Positions 63,911-64,000 of a stretch of 64,000 bases of DNA are shown one piece after another; position 1 is the first letter of the stretch, and every line of letters starts with the position of its first letter. The notes under the pieces were generated by a model that was given only the letters and a program-made list of their open reading frames with translations, was not told the DNA's origin and ran no database searches. A program made the position numbers and the translations under genes. This DNA is from Hahella ganghwensis DSM 17046 (GTDB lineage Bacteria; Pseudomonadota; Gammaproteobacteria; Pseudomonadales; Oleiphilaceae). The stretch lies in assembly GCF_000376785.1 (NCBI RefSeq), contig NZ_AQXX01000135.1, forward strand, positions 62,001-126,000, read 5' to 3'.

Positions 63911-63944
63911 GACCACTATCCTTAGCAAAGGACCATCATCCTTA
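63911..63944. promoter_or_regulatory. Direct repeat upstream of the AGPS-like operon
   Basis: GACCACTATCCTTA (63911-63924) and GACCATCATCCTTA (63931-63944) differ at two of 14 positions with a 20-bp period, two helical turns, 36 bp upstream of the operon start. A possible activator site. Confidence 0.5.
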
Positions 63945-64000
63945 CTAGGTTAATAATATTGACAGGAATTACACTGTCAGATTCGGACAGTTCGGGTAGC

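Overview
The window looks like a chromosomal stretch of a marine-type gammaproteobacterium, Pseudomonadales/Oceanospirillales-like. The basis is a Pseudomonas-style lexA neighbourhood, gammaproteobacterial housekeeping genes (YajQ, GlsA, RibB behind an FMN riboswitch, acylphosphatase) and a type VI secretion system (T6SS) sheath/baseplate cluster. I do not assign a genus. I saw no tRNA, rRNA, CRISPR array or prophage.

Layout. 0-6.8 kb: a partial conserved protein, a class I glutamine amidotransferase, acylphosphatase, an outer-membrane barrel, lexA with its own SOS box, two small lexA-neighbour genes and an exported DUF1329 protein. 6.7-12.6 kb, minus strand: an SDR enzyme, a membrane Ser/Thr kinase, a lipoprotein-type caspase-like peptidase and a lipoprotein hydrolase. 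12.8-24.2 kb, plus strand: T6SS genes tssA, tssB, tssC, a second tssC, tssE, tssF, tssG and clpV, with a terminator-like hairpin between the two tssC genes; Hcp, VgrG and the TssJKLM membrane complex are not here. 24.4-32.3 kb: a SPOR protein, FMN riboswitch plus ribB, an exported msrB-msrA pair, an AmpG-like permease, YajQ, and a response regulator with a degenerate GGDEF domain.

32.4-39.1 kb is the accessory part. It is A+T-rich, has small plus-strand genes of mostly unknown function, and carries integron-type attC sites tightly abutting the genes but no integrase, so it resembles a CALIN (cluster of attC sites lacking an integrase). Inside are a Tae4-type T6SS amidase effector overlapping a tiny two-helix membrane protein (candidate immunity) and an ArsR regulator / methyltransferase / PagL-like lipid A deacylase unit behind an inverted-repeat operator. 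Two directly repeated, 134-bp structured elements, with stem changes that preserve pairing, bracket the island.

39.3-46.3 kb: a divergent catabolic regulon. A gamma-glutamyl ligase of the glutamine-synthetase family, an aldehyde dehydrogenase and an iron-type alcohol dehydrogenase face an RpiR-type regulator and a glutamine amidotransferase, with two TGTACA-N4-TGTACA operators between; a glutaminase follows. The set fits breakdown of an amine or amino alcohol through gamma-glutamylated intermediates. 46.7-56.6 kb: an MHYT hybrid histidine kinase, a 291-bp MITE-like element, and three exported proteins (carotenoid-oxygenase family, aldonolactone-oxidase-like flavoprotein, CrtC/AttH-like lipocalin), then an EF-hand-like protein. 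56.8-63.9 kb, minus strand: an operon of an AGPS-like flavoprotein, a GlpD-type dehydrogenase, an FGGY kinase, an isochorismatase-fold protein with Ser for Cys, and an iron-type alcohol dehydrogenase, together suggesting glycerol-phosphate / ether-lipid-like chemistry.

All family assignments were made by eye from conserved motifs; no database search was run.
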